Positions 11,765-22,163 are shown, counted from the stretch's first letter. The stretch is DNA of 64,000 nt from Eurosta solidaginis (GCF_040869045.1 NW_027137013.1:124001-188000), one strand, 5' to 3'. Notes: generated by a model not told the origin, from the letters alone. Numbers and translations: made by a program.

Positions 11765-12780
11765 TCAGTTGTTTTTTCGTGGCCGCCGGTAACCAATTTT
11801 TTCCTCGGCGGCAGTACGAAGTGCTTTGAAGATATGCTCCCACTGCTCCTGTATTCCTTCAGGATGAGCTTTGCTCTCAGAGAGCAGGTGTGAGAGTCGA
11901 GTTGCGAAATCATTGGCAGTCTGTTGTGATTGAACCTTTTCGACGTCTAGCCTTCCTGGTGTTTTTTGTTCCTTGGTTTTAGCCGCGTTGAAGCGGGTGC
12001 GTATTTTGGCTTCAACGAGATAATGGTCCGAGTCGATGTTAGGTCCTAGGATCGTGGGCACATCTAAAACACTGGAGGCATGCCGTCCGTCTATCACAAC
12101 GTGATCGATCTGATTGCGAGTATTTCGATCAGGAAACAGCCATGTAGCTTGATGTATCTTTTTATGCATGAATCTCGTGCTGGATATGACCATGTTTCGA
12201 GCACCGGCAAGGTCAACCAGCCTCAGTCCGGTAGGAGAAATTTCATTGTGTAGGCTAAACTTTCCGACTGTAGGGCCAAAAACACCTTCTTTGCCCACCC
12301 TGGTGTTAAAGTTGCCAAGCACGACTTTTATATCATGACGGGGGCAGCGCTCGTATGTGCGTTTTAATTTTTCATAAAAGGTGTGTTTCACCTTCTTCTT
12401 TCTCCTTTCTTAAAAAAATTTTCTTTTATTCGGATAGCGGCGAGACGCTCGTCCACAGGCGTGAACGCCAGCACTTGGCGACAAAGTCTCTCTCCCACCA
12501 CGAATCCGACGCCGAAACTGCGCTTATTCGCATGGCCACTCAAATAGATGTCACAATTTTTGATCTTCTTTCTTCCTTGCTTCGTCCAATGCATTTCTTG
12601 GATGGCGGTGATGTCAGATTTTGCTTTGTCGAGGACATCAACCAGCCGGGCATCTACACCAATCCCATTCAGGGAGCGGACATTCCAGGTGCATGCCTTC
12701 AATTCATTGTCCTTCAAACGTTTGCCATGGTCGTCATCAATAGAGAGTGTATTTATCCGAGGCTTGTTGTTATATTTCAT
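11765..12780 (-). pseudogene. RTE endonuclease domain (broken)
   Basis: The N-terminal piece (12780-12388) has CTWNVRSLN, the usual opening of an exonuclease-endonuclease-phosphatase fold, and ITAIQEMHW with its catalytic-type Glu. The second piece (12391-11765) has VVLGNFNTRVG, then WLFPDRNTRNQIDHVVIDGR and DSDHYLVEAKIRTR with the catalytic-type Asp-His. This enzyme nicks target DNA to prime reverse transcription. Between the pieces the frame shifts at a T-rich stretch (about 12405-12425), and a short block of the fold expected after the first piece appears to be missing. This is a decayed copy. Confidence 0.75.
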
Positions 12781-12850
12781 TGGAGTATCGTTTTACGTAC
12801 GGGTCCCAAGCCCAGCGCACAACCTGCTCAGCGGGGGTGAAAATATTACT

Positions 12851-13194
12851 TGCACGTTTATATAGCGAGCCGCTTACTCCAAGACAGACGCAAGATGATC
12901 TTTATTGGCTACTTTGAAAGTACTTAACAATAACACTTATACTTCGCAACCAATAGCGTACTTAAATCAAACTGATTTTTGACTACTCAGCTGGCGCTCT
13001 TTTATGCTCTCTGATGCCTCATTCGCATATTTCTACTACAGTCTAGACGTTTCGCCTTCTAGAACTACTGTACATATCTCCTACATAGATATATACATGT
13101 ATATTTGTAGTTTGTGCGTTTCTCATAATCATATGCATGTGTAGGCGTCGCAACTCTTCGGCTTTGTAGTAATTAATTACTGCACTTTTTCCAT
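12851..13194. other. Unassigned sequence
   Basis: I see no gene or element I can name. There are AT-rich runs and a CpG-containing stretch near 12980-13080. Confidence 0.4.
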
Positions 13195-13382
13195 TTTTCG
13201 ATATCGAAAATGTGGGTGTGGCTATTATGCGATTTCACATATTTTAAATATGAGTCTATTCTGAGCCTAGATAAGCTCGTATACCAAGTTTCGAAAAGAT
13301 ATTTAAATTTTTACTCAAGTTACACTGTTAAAGAAAGGACGGGCGGACGAACGTGGCTAAATCAAAATTTTTTTCGATGCTA
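13195..13382 (-). mobile_element. Family A relic (old, truncated)
   Basis: TTTTTCGATATCGAAAATGTGGG, then ACCAAGTTTCGAAAAGATAT, then CTCAAGTTACACTGTTAA and a degenerate GGACGGGCGGACGAACG run followed by TGGCTAAATCAAA. These are the family A microsatellite and second-module landmarks read on the opposite strand. It is more divergent than any other copy in the window, so I take it as an older insertion. Confidence 0.6.
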
Positions 13383-13472
13383 CAAAGAACACCTGTTCAT
13401 GGGAACATGACAAAAGCAAAAAGTAGAAATATAGGCAGCAGAAGGTAATAAGGGAAAATTTGTGCAGCAACA

Positions 13473-13640
13473 GGACCTGACTTCGGTCGAGTCTGTTTGT
13501 AAACAGATCGATCATCGCAAGAGTGCGCCTTCGAATCTACCTTAAGGATGAAAATTATCTGAGGGGATTTAAAAGGTTTACTCGAAACAGCTGTCGCCTT
13601 TTCCGTCCTGGTATTGCGGTGTTTAAAATTTTACCAAAGT
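13473..13640 (+). mobile_element. tRNA-derived SINE, copy 1
   Basis: The head is tRNA-like (from GGACCTGACTTCGG) and the B-box region reads GCGCCTTCGAATCTACC at about 13526-13542. The body then shares CGAAACAGCTGTCGCC, TCCGTCCTG and a T-rich end with the minus-strand copy at 19510-19673. Matching both the tRNA-like head and the unrelated tail in two places shows a dispersed Pol III-type SINE rather than a tRNA gene. Both copies are quite diverged from one another. Confidence 0.6.
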
Positions 13641-14144
13641 TTTTAGTATATTAAGGCTTGCAATCGAGTCGAGATTAATAACAGTAGAAAGTCAAATCAC
13701 TCTACAATCCTATTACAGAACCATATTTGAGTTTGACTAGTGAACAAGAATTTTTTTGGTTTGAGGAATAGATCACATTTTATTAAATAATGCGAATAAT
13801 TCGTATTGGCAGACGCTTCCGACGAAAAGTCCCCCAGCTACCCGTTAAACCGAGTATATCACAGTGGCCTAGCCATGTTGTCGCCTTTTCGTTGAGTGCT
13901 TGGTTAATATAGCCAGAGACCTAGTATATACGTAAGTGTATGCGAACACCAGTTCTTTCTAGTGCTTCTTCACAGTCTAACTCACTTCTAGATCGCTATA
14001 ATAGTCACTTGATTGTCAGGGAAGAAGTTCCAAATTCTCTGAGTGATTTCTAAAATTAAAATTTCAGAAATCGAAAAGTGATTCGCATTACCGGACGCCG
14101 ACTGTAGTCGGCAATAAAGCTATAAGTACCGTAAAATTAAATAA
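13641..14144. other. Unassigned sequence
   Basis: No coding or repeat structure that I can name is visible. Confidence 0.4.
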
Positions 14145-14585
14145 AACAAGTAAGGAAGGCTAAGTTCGGGTGTAACCGAACATTACATACTCAGCTGCCA
14201 AATTACAGCTTGCAAAACTTTTAAATTACCTTCTTTTAAAAGTGGGCGGTGCCACACCCATTATCCAAAATTTTACTACTTTTCTATTCTGCGTCATAAG
14301 GTCAACCCACCTACCAAGTTTCATCGCTTTATCCGTCCGAAAAAGTGGGTACGGTTATAGTCCGAATTCGTTAATTTTAAATGGCGATCTGAGATTAGTG
14401 CCCAGGAACTTACACGCCAAATTTCATTAAGATACCTGAAAATTTACTCAAGTTATCGCCTTTACGGACAGACGGACGCACGGACGGACGGACGTGGCTA
14501 AATATATTTCCTTTTTCGCCCAGATCATTTTGATATATAGAAGTCTATATCTATCTCGATTATTTTATGCCATTACGGGGTACCG
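14145..14585 (-). mobile_element. Family A copy, internally deleted and 5'-truncated
   Basis: Read on the plus strand it opens with the family A 3' end reversed (AACAAGTAAGGAAGGCTAAG, the hairpin and CATACTCAGCT). It then jumps directly to GCCAAATTACAGCTTGC, so the whole minisatellite and second module are missing. It continues through the CGGACGG run to ATTATTTTATGCC and ends at a GGGGTACCGT stretch. The same GGGGTACCGT is seen near the 5' end of the copy at 43374-45143, so these two share a 5' subtype. Confidence 0.75.
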
Positions 14586-15559
14586 TACGCGGCACCTGAC
14601 CAGTGAACAGTCTTCTAAATACAGTACAATGCAGTTGCTGAAGTTCAGCAACTGAACTTAAAGGACTTTTTAGTGCCGTTGTGAGCCTAGCTGCTATTCT
14701 TGGATAGGGACACCCAGAGTCAATCAAGAAAGCATTGCCCACAGGCTATATCTTATATCGCAATTAAAATGGATGTTAGGCGTTCCGACGTACATTTAAA
14801 GATAACATAGTACATATAAGTCGAATGGTTTGATGCAAAAAACCGATAAATTTTCACTGAAAATCTTTTCTTGGCAGAAATAATTTCGGAGTGTTTGCCA
14901 AACCAGTGCTGAGGGCCGACGGCGCATAGGAAACACTTTTTTCAATTGAAGGAATTTTTTTCTGAATTTTAATATTGCTTTGCCCGGTACAAGAATCCAG
15001 GACCGACTTCCAACTTCTTTACTAAACACCACTACTTCTACAACTGATAAGCCATTAGGTTTGGAGCAATCTGTGCCCTTTTGGAGTACTTTTTACATAC
15101 GCACGTGAAGTATGCGAGACTAAAGGATTAAAGCTTGCTTTAGTTTTCGCAATTGCATTGCTTTGTTTTCAAATCAAGAAGTCTGTTTTTTGTATAAATA
15201 GATGTTTGTATGTTTATTGCGTGCAACTGTTTGTATGTGTGTATTTTCATAGAACTCGTCCTTGTGAAAATTTGTAAAGGAATTTTGTTATGTTGCTTTA
15301 GTTGTTGTAACAAAATACGATTGTGGTTACCATAGTTGTTGTTATTTCTTATCGCCGATTATTCGTTATGATTCGCAAAGCTTACTACAGCTTATGTAAC
15401 ATTTTTGTTTGTATATATAAAGGATACGTTTTCGATTTTACATACATGTATATATATATAGGTTTAAAATTAAAGTCAGACTGCGTTTTGAAAACTTTGA
15501 GCTCCTTAAATTTCAATACCCTCAGAATTTTCTAGTTGTGCTGCTATATCATCAGGATA
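14586..15559. other. Unassigned sequence
   Basis: No gene or element can be supported. Sequence is AT-rich, with microsatellite-like TATA runs near 15450. Confidence 0.4.
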
Positions 15560-16442
15560 GGCAAAGTCGAATTTTTTTTATAATCGTTGGCGCTGCGGGT
15601 AATTTTTTCACTTCCATTTCGAAGGTCATCGGTTCTTTCTCGTGGGTGGTAACTTTTTTCAGACAAAGTTCGGCAACTGTAGTTGTGTTTCAGCGTAGAA
15701 AGAGTTCTCAGTTCAATGGCTGTGACTTTAAACCAAAGGAAAATACTTCGGTTTCCTCACTTGAGCTTATAAATTGTGTGGGCCATTGACAGTTTTTCAC
15801 CATACAAGTCCACGGTCATATTTACGGGTGGGTCTTTCCAATTGGCGTTAATCTTTAAATTCAACATTCTAAGAAATCTTGTTGCCACTTCAATTAAAAG
15901 GTAATTAAAATGGGTCTTAACAAGTACAAGGTAGTAGAAGAAGAGACGGCGGAACATGTACTCCTGGAATGTGACGCAATCTCAAGACGTAGGGATAAGT
16001 GTATGGGCTCACCATGGCCAGAGCATTCTCATATCAAATGCCTCAAGCCAGGTGAACTGCTAGGGTTCATCAGAGAAGTCGGCTTGGATGAGGTGCTGTG
16101 AAGCAGTTGAGGGCACAAAAGACCAATGGTTGTAGTGCGATCCTCAATTAATTATCTATCTATCTAACAAGTACAATGGTTTAAGAATTACTTGGATACC
16201 TCGGGTACTTTAACCGCCCAGCATGTTTATCTCAGGGGTTGGAGTCGTCCTTTGTTGTTTTCTTGAACAAAGTAAAATCCTTCAATAATGTTCGGATATA
16301 GGCAATAGAAGTCGCCCTCTATGTCCTTAGTATTGAAAATTTTATTGTGAACTAGAAACAATCGACTATATAGTCCAGAATGATTAGCGCTTAACTGGAA
16401 GCTAGTGAGATTACAGCACAATCGTGGAGGGAGTTTTGCCAC
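15560..16442 (-). pseudogene. Unidentified coding-like relic, interrupted by a LINE fragment
   Basis: Minus-strand stretches have a protein-like composition. 16442-16230 has NLTSFQLSANHSGLYSRLF and FNTKDIEGDFYCLYPNIIEG. 15918-15780 has NYLLIEVATRFLRMLNLKIN and NMTVDLYGEKLSMAHTIYKL. About 15680-15590 has ELCLKKVTTHEKEPMTFEME. They lie in order but are separated by stops and frame changes, and a LINE 3' end with target duplication sits between the first two. I do not recognise the family. It could be a decayed host gene, a viral or transposon remnant, or chance. Confidence 0.3.
15930..16165 (+). mobile_element. 5'-truncated non-LTR retrotransposon 3' end, with 11-bp target duplication
   Basis: The reading frame EEETAEHVLLECDAISRRR is the C-terminal zinc-knuckle region of LOA/R1/Jockey-type LINE polymerases. 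It is followed by LKPGELLGFIREVGLDEVL, a stop, a short 3' UTR and a (TATC)n tail. The fragment is flanked by the direct repeat AACAAGTACAA at 15919-15929 and 16166-16176. Truncation at the 5' end with an intact tail and target duplication is the usual outcome of target-primed reverse transcription. Confidence 0.75.
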
Positions 16443-16830
16443 TTTTCTGGCTTTGCTTATAAGATACTTCGTAAACTCAAGGGAAATGCGGTTAAAGTTA
16501 TGGGCTACGCGGATGACTTAATGATACTTGTATTAAGTCGATTAATCTGAGTAGGGTGCCAAACACGAATTACAGGATCATACGGGTTTACAGAGGTATG
16601 TACGCCTGCAAAATAGTGCTAGGCAAGAAGTGGGGTACAAGTCCATAGCTCACTTAGAACACGGTTACTCAATCCATCGGTACATACAGTGTTTTAGTTA
16701 GGTTGAAGGTGGCCAGGACGCAGGAAAGTTCAACAATTCGGTTGGAGAACAATTACGGTGGTAAATAGGGACTGATCTTCATACGGGCACAGCCATATCT
16801 TGATAAATATAGCTGACTCCTAAATCACAA
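16443..16830 (+). pseudogene. Non-LTR reverse transcriptase relic
   Basis: A short plus-strand stretch reads KLKGNAVKVMGYADDLMILV, the catalytic YADD box with flanks typical of LINE reverse transcriptases. Stops and frame changes follow at once. No other RT block is confidently seen nearby, so this is an isolated decayed fragment. It is not clearly the same insertion as 15930-16165. Confidence 0.55.
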
Positions 16831-17190
16831 TAGAAACGGACCAAACTTATCGTCCCTTTTTCCTAAAAGGAAGTCTTAGACAGATGGGAGGATAGCAGAG
16901 CTTCGACATCTCAGTTGAAGGATGTTTGACTTGAGAAGCTTTTCAAATATTGGAGCTTTTGAATATTCGAGAGTGAAATGAGACTCCTTGTGCTAAACGG
17001 CAACGGAGATTCGTTGGACTATTTTTCTTGGGCTTAACCTTGATTTATTTTTTGAAAGCTAATGACTTTCTAGTCACATCTATTTTCAAGTAATACGCAT
17101 TTTTTAATTTGCATGTATTTTAGCTCCGTATGGGGGTATCCGGAATATAACCTGCAGCGAACTACACTAGTTCCGAACTACCGCATTGAG
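16831..17190. other. Unassigned sequence
   Basis: Probably further decay of the upstream LINE relic, but no motif supports that beyond about 16830. Confidence 0.3.
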
Positions 17191-17194
17191 AGAC

Positions 17195-17432
17195 GGTACT
17201 AGTTCTTTTTCCGCCCTGAATCCTGCTTCATTAACAGTCGAGGCTCTGGCGACCCATAACCTTCCTTTTGGATATAGGGGGTGGGATGGCGGTATGGCCT
17301 AGAAGGTAGCATGTGGTCATAACAAATCGTTCCCGAGATGGTCGGGATGGTAACGGAACGTACCGGATTATCGATAACACTCCCCAAGGCCTTAGGGGAG
17401 TGTACTTATCGCAACAATAACAACAACAACAT
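17195..17432 (+). repeat. CAA-tailed dispersed repeat, copy 1 (partial)
   Basis: It contains GAGGCTCTGGCGACCC, GGGATGGCGGTATGGCCTAG, CGTTCCCGAGATGGTCGGG, ATCGATAACACTCCCCAAGG and ends in an ACAATAACAACAACAACA tail. The same landmarks in the same order occur on the minus strand at 21658-22095 and in decayed form near 18190-18310. A fixed 3' end with an A-rich simple tail suggests a retroposed repeat (SINE or LINE 3' UTR). No coding content is seen. Confidence 0.7.
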
Positions 17433-17484
17433 TGTTAGCGGTTGCTTTGCATTATTGTCCGTGGTGAAGTGGTAAAAGATTTTA

Positions 17485-17625
17485 TTGACGAGCTTTCGGC
17501 TTGTAATCGAAAAAGTATCGACTTGTTATCGAAAAAATGTTTATCTGAAAAATGTATGGACTTATTTTCGACGTGTAATCGATTTATTGTCGACAGGTTA
17601 TCAAATCGTTATCGAAGTAGGACCC
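17485..17625 (+). repeat. TATCGA-rich quasi-repeat, short block
   Basis: Loose repeats of CTTGTTATCGAAAAA / TTTATTGTCGA / GTAATCGA type words, spaced roughly 20 bp. The same vocabulary fills 46495-47010. It is too degenerate for a simple satellite call. Confidence 0.5.
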
Positions 17626-17639
17626 GAATTTTTTACTGG

Positions 17640-18189
17640 ATGGTACCAAAGTCGTTCTATCCGTTAACGGCACATTTTAAAATAACCTTTACTCTTTCTT
17701 ACATTCTATTGCCTGTTTCGCAAATCTCAATAATAATTTTATACAGTTTTGTATCACAGATGGTTTCATTGTGATCAGATGGCACTCTATGAATATTCGA
17801 TTCTTTTAAAGTAACCTATGCTCTGGATTAACTTCAACCTGCATATTTACACATCGAGCTTCACAAGCATTTATTACTTACGCCTTTTCCTTTTGTGGGT
17901 AAATATACCATAACTGCCGCTGTCGCAGTGAACTGAGTATCCATGGAAAAACAACAACCCTACCCCTAGGCCGGCTTCGCATTACTACAGGATGGCATTC
18001 CATATTTCTCGTTTTTTAAGTGCTTTCTTTTGATGCTGGGTCCAAGTCTGGCTTTTTTACTCTGAGTGTTGTTTTTACGAAATTTCTGATTTGCTGCTAC
18101 TTGTCGGGACTGCTAAACATATTGCTGTAACAATATCGACAGTGATTTGGCCGGTTCCATCGTCAGCATTTAGGAAAGGTATGTATTTT
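17640..18189. other. Unassigned sequence
   Basis: No supportable gene or element. Confidence 0.35.
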
Positions 18190-18310
18190 CAGCATCGTTC
18201 TTCTTCTTGTAGCGATACGCAGACTTCTAGAAGGTTCGCGGAGTCTTATCGGTGTTGGTGATCCTTTGTCGGATATTGATCCAGTACGTTCCAAGTAGTA
18301 GTTTCCGTAA
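18190..18310 (-). repeat. CAA-tailed dispersed repeat, decayed copy
   Basis: TTCTTCTTGTAGCGATACG, TTATCGGTGTTGGTGATCC and TTTGTCGGATATTGATCC match, in order, the landmarks of the copy at 21658-22095 in the same orientation, with many substitutions. It is an older insertion than the other two. Confidence 0.45.
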
Positions 18311-19433
18311 GATTCCAGCGAGGCTCTTCCTTCTTTTTTTTCTTTATGTAGCCCCTTGAATCACAGCTTTGTTATTTTCTGCATCACTGCAATCGCACTT
18401 AGGATTTACGGCCTTTTTTTATTCTGAACAGGAGTTATAGAAGTACCCATGTCAAAGCACTTGGATGAGGTAGTAACTTTCCTCACCAAAGCTTCTATCG
18501 CTAAATGCTACAACAGCTGTGTTTAGTTTCGCTCTATATATGCCTTGTCGCTCATTTTCCCAGCGTTCTTGTGACAGCCCAAGCGTTTCTTCCCTGCCTT
18601 CTTTTCTAACCAGTTGCTAGCAGATCCTCGTACAATTCGACAAGCGGAGGCACTCTCGGGGCTGTTGTTTGCTGCACAGCTTAGATAATAGGATGATGTT
18701 CATCAGCAGCTTTCTTTCTGCTTTCTGTGCCATGTCATATTTAGTAAAAAGAATTGGTACCCTAAACCAATGGATACCCAACTGAAAGGTTGAATTCCAA
18801 TTTTAATTCTCCACATGATGCTTATAATTTGAAAAAAATTCTTCGAATTTATAATATAAGCATATGCAGTTACAAATACAATTTAACAGGAAGTTAATGT
18901 CAGTATAACATACACTTTTATGTAGTTAGTATTTATATATGTACATATATAAAAAAAACCTAAGGATTATGCGAACGTTCAAATTCGGCACTAGTTTCAA
19001 CAGTCTCATCCAGGATGTTATGCAAATCGTGAGGCAGTAAAAAATGTATTTGCAAAGAAGCATGACTTTAAGCACTTCTGTGGAGCTTATGATATTCGAT
19101 TAATCGATTATTTGATTTATTCGAAAGCTCCAATATTTGACATTTTGGAATTTGAATAACTTAAATCGAATAATTGCTCGGTACATACTATTCGAATAAT
19201 AAATGCTTAACGAAATATACTTATGTAAACTTGAATGCATCTAAATTATGTATTTTTTCATTTTAAACTCGTTTTATTAAATACTATAAGAAACATCTAT
19301 ACGAAGGGTTTGAATGCCTAATAGAAAATATATATCCTTCGTGAAACAGTGACACAGTGAATATTATAAGACTTGTGTTTTGTGTGACCACAAATTTTTA
19401 TGTGGACTGAGAATAGCTCCAGCTATGGAAAAA
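18311..19433. other. Unassigned sequence
   Basis: About 18,450-18,760 has a balanced base composition and a protein-like minus-strand reading (SPESASACRIVRGSASNWL) interrupted by stops. I cannot name it. The rest is AT-rich. Confidence 0.35.
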
Positions 19434-19505
19434 GATTGCCCGTATCACTTTTAAATGTATCAAAACATTTATTGCTAGCAATTTCTAATTTTATAATTTA
19501 TTTAA
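19434..19505 (+). repeat. 72-bp direct repeat, left copy
   Basis: GATTGCCCGTATC...TATCAAAACATTTATT...CAATTTCTAATTTTATAATTT recurs at 19880-19952 with a few differences, an offset of 446 bp. The two copies bracket the SINE at 19510-19673. Confidence 0.75.
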
Positions 19506-19509
19506 TAAT

Positions 19510-19673
19510 TTGGGAAAAATTTGAACAACGGGACATCAGGACGGACAAGGCGAAAGCTGTTTCGATTATACCTTGTAAATCTCTTCAAAGCCTTTTTCTC
19601 CCGGGAGTGGGAGTCGAACCCGCACTCCTATGATAGTTGAAATGGTTACAAACGCATTCAGCTACGTCAGGCC
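19510..19673 (-). mobile_element. tRNA-derived SINE, copy 2
   Basis: On the minus strand the head reads GGCCTGACGTAGCTGAATGC, with an A-box-like TAGCTGAATGCG. It carries a perfect B-box GGTTCGACTCC (plus-strand 19610-19620) in the usual spacing. The body has CGAAACAGCTTTCGCC and TCCGTCCTG, which also occur in the copy at 13473-13640, and ends T- and A-rich. The cloverleaf arms do not pair well, so this is a SINE or tRNA relic rather than a working tRNA. Confidence 0.65.
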
Positions 19674-19879
19674 TTGGTTGTTGTAAAGTTTTTCCCAATT
19701 GCCTTCTTCGCATATATTATCTTCCACACATTACATAATTCGTATGTAGTTATGTGTTGAAGTTACGACTGTTTGTAAGGCGGTTTTCAGAGAAACTTGG
19801 TATTTATTGTTGTTTTTGTTCTATTTATAGAACTACAACGAAATAACCAAATGTTGTCTACTTATATGAGTTACCCGGG

Positions 19880-19952
19880 GATTGCCCGTATCGCTTTTAT
19901 ATGTATCAAAACATTTATTTCAAGCAATTTTTAATTTTATAATTTCATAAGT
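19880..19952 (+). repeat. 72-bp direct repeat, right copy
   Basis: Partner of 19434-19505, with a few substitutions and one or two length changes. It lies far from any recognisable element end. Confidence 0.75.
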
Positions 19953-20300
19953 AAGGACAACTGAACCTTAATCAGGTTATGTCACGCCTCACATTTCTAG
20001 AAATTTCACACGCCCAACACTTTTATTTAATTGTCTGATCAACGACCTAGATTGATGTGGAGTGTGATGACTAGTACCTAGGACCTGCCTAAATATTTTC
20101 TAGATTTTAGTATTACTTAATGTAAATAATGTTTTCAATAAACCGTTTAACTTGAAAATTTTTTTACAGATTTTTTTTTAATTACCTCCATAAAAATACG
20201 ACATTAAGATATTTTTCGCAATACTTTCCAAACAATTTAAAAAAACCGCGCAGGCGAAAACTTGGAATCAAAATACGAGGGATTTTTTATTCCAAATTTT
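19953..20300. other. Unassigned AT-rich sequence
   Basis: No supportable feature. Confidence 0.35.
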
Positions 20301-20310
20301 AATTTCTGGA

Positions 20311-20990
20311 ATGCGAAAAAGCATTGGAAAAACTTCGCTCAGGTCGGACTATAAATTTTCACTGCTTCCCGGTCATAAAGGGATAAAAGGTAACGAAAAG
20401 GCCTATAAGTTGGCAAGGGCGAATGCAGCACTTGCGGAAACAACAATAGGCGTTCCAGCTCGTTTGGGAGAAAGGAAAGAAACATTTCATATGATGCATC
20501 AAGCAGAAAAGCCGTGGACAAAAGCGCGAGGCTGTAAACTTTCTATGACCATGTGGAAAGCCTACGATATTAGGCTCACAATCTGGCTCATATCTCTGAA
20601 GAGAGAAGATTTAAGGCTCATGATGTGCATACTAACTGGACGCAATATGCTTATAAGTTAGGCATCGTGAGTAACAGCAAGTGTAGGAAGTGCGAACTGC
20701 AGGGAAAAATGGTTGAGTATATTCTGTGTTCGTGTTCTGCACTTGACAGGTCAAGGCTCCTGCTATTACTTGCGGCAAAGTAGCAAAATCTCGAGGCAGC
20801 AATTAAGCTAGGTCCTAGAAAAATTCTAGTATTTGCCAAGAGGACTAAGTTATTCTGTAACATAAGGCACCTGGTTGGGGCTCATCCGTTTGATCGCCAA
20901 ACACATTCTGGTTACACTTTGGGCACATTCAGTCTATGTGAGGTCTTTGCTGACCGGCCACTTCAACATAATTATGACCCGAAATAATAG
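20311..20990 (+). pseudogene. Jockey-like LINE C-terminus: RNase H and zinc knuckle (broken)
   Basis: The frame from 20311 carries LPGHKGIKGNEKAYKLARA, the conserved end of a LINE RNase H domain, then a tryptophan-rich stretch and MMCILTGRNMLIS. After a stop, another frame gives KCRKCELQGKMVEYILCSCS, a C-C-(H)-C knuckle in which the His position reads Y, and finally a tail ending SLCEVFADRPLQH. The last motif is also present at 53447-53567. The RT domain is absent, as in a 5'-truncated insertion, and internal stops show decay. Confidence 0.7.
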
Positions 20991-21657
20991 TAATATATTC
21001 TGTAAGTAATCACAAACCGATTGTTGACAAGTCTCTGAAATGAAAGACATTAGTAGTATGTTAAAAGCTATTAAAATTGGTACCCCCCGTAAAAATCGTA
21101 CTTAGTAAGAGTTTTTACTATTAAATGAGGAGGATTTGAATTTAATCCGAATAGAGACACAGTGATCCAAAATAGGGCTTAAAGACTGACAATCGATGTT
21201 CCATTTATTTCGGGTGTATTTTTCGCCGTAGAAAGATCTGTGGCCCGTTTCGCAAAAATACAATCCCTGAAAATTATAAAACATATCTTACCCAAACACT
21301 GATTTTCCCCAAAATTTGTGTATGCTAACTTATGATTCCCTCAACGGAATCAGAAAATTCTGAAAATGATTTTTGAGGCATAACATTCTAGATAACAAAG
21401 ATTCAGCATATATTTGTGACGTATGTGGATTTTTTTATGAACACTTTATATAATAATCAAACTTTTGATTTTCAAAATCGAATAAAAATTTAATTACGAT
21501 TATTCGAATAATCTAAACAAATCAACTACTCGAATAGTGAAATTCGGTTTATAAATATACAAAGATCCCAAATCGAATAAATTAATGCACAATTAATCGA
21601 ATTATTATGTGATTAATAAAAATCTATAGAAAACGATCAAACGGGTATTATAAAACA
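20991..21657. other. Unassigned AT-rich sequence
   Basis: No gene or element recognised; TTCGAATAA-type words recur near 21470-21620 and also near 19080-19200. Confidence 0.35.
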
Positions 21658-22095
21658 CACCAGAATATTGTTGTTGTTGTTGTTGTAACAATAAGGACAT
21701 TCCCCGAAGGTATTGGGCGTGTTATCGATGTTGTTGGTCCTTTGCCGGATACAGATCCGTTATGTTCCGGTAACAAGCACCATAAAGGTACTAGCCCGAC
21801 CATCTCGGGAACGATTTTTGTGGCCACATGAAACCTTCTAGGCCATACCGCCCTCCCACCTCCTAGATTCATCAGGAGTTCGGGGTCGCCAGAGCCTCGG
21901 CTGTAAATGAAACAGGTTTCGCCACGTGTAAGTGAGGTTGATAATTGGTTTGGATAAGCTCTATATTACGCTGGCAACCCCATGAGAGGGTTGCGCTACA
22001 CAACCCCTTTGACTAATTTGGTATCTTAGTCGGCTCTTACGACAGGCATAGCCACCGCGGGTATATTCTAAGCCCCCTAACCCGCTAGGGGACCT
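21658..22095 (-). repeat. CAA-tailed dispersed repeat, copy 2 (near full length)
   Basis: Read on the minus strand it starts AGGTCCCCTAGCGGGTTAGG, passes through CGACTAAGATACC, GCGCAACCC, CGAGGCTCTGGCGACCCC, CGTTCCCGAGATGGTCGGG, CATCGATAACACGCCC and ends in a CAACAACAACAACAA tail (plus-strand 21668-21682). I recognise it as a common tephritid interspersed repeat. It has no long open frame. It could be a SINE, or the 3' UTR region of a LINE carried alone. No target duplication was identified. Confidence 0.75.
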
Positions 22096-22104
22096 CAAGA
22101 CTAT

Positions 22105-22163
22105 CTTTTTTATACTTAGTTGAGTATATTAACTTTGATTGGATAACGGTTGGTTGTACAGTA
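22105..22163 (+). mobile_element. Family A 5' tip, cut by another repeat
   Basis: TATACTTAGTTGAG, then TATATTAACTTTGATTGG and ATAACGGTTGGTTGTACA are the first ~60 bases of family A with a 14-bp gap (GCAGAGCTCACAGAG missing). The next base begins an unrelated repeat. Confidence 0.75.

Larger units (their letters stand above)
9820..12850 (-). mobile_element. RTE-type non-LTR retrotransposon, broken
   Basis: A LINE read on the minus strand: 5' leader about 12850-12781, endonuclease 12780-11765, linker 11683-11109, reverse transcriptase 11080-10234, C-terminal tail to about 9947, then a 3' end with a short tandem TTAC tail (9820-9834 on the plus strand). An apurinic endonuclease followed by RT with no separate ORF1, plus a short tandem 3' tail, fits the RTE clade; insect relatives are often annotated as craniofacial development protein 2-like. 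The coding frame is broken several times, so this copy is dead. Sequence is less AT-rich than its surroundings. No target duplication was found. Confidence 0.8.

Noticed and set aside
19595..19673. Functional tRNA gene on the minus strand
   Set aside because: The B-box is perfect but acceptor and anticodon arms do not pair, and a second diverged copy with the same non-tRNA tail exists, so SINE is the better call.
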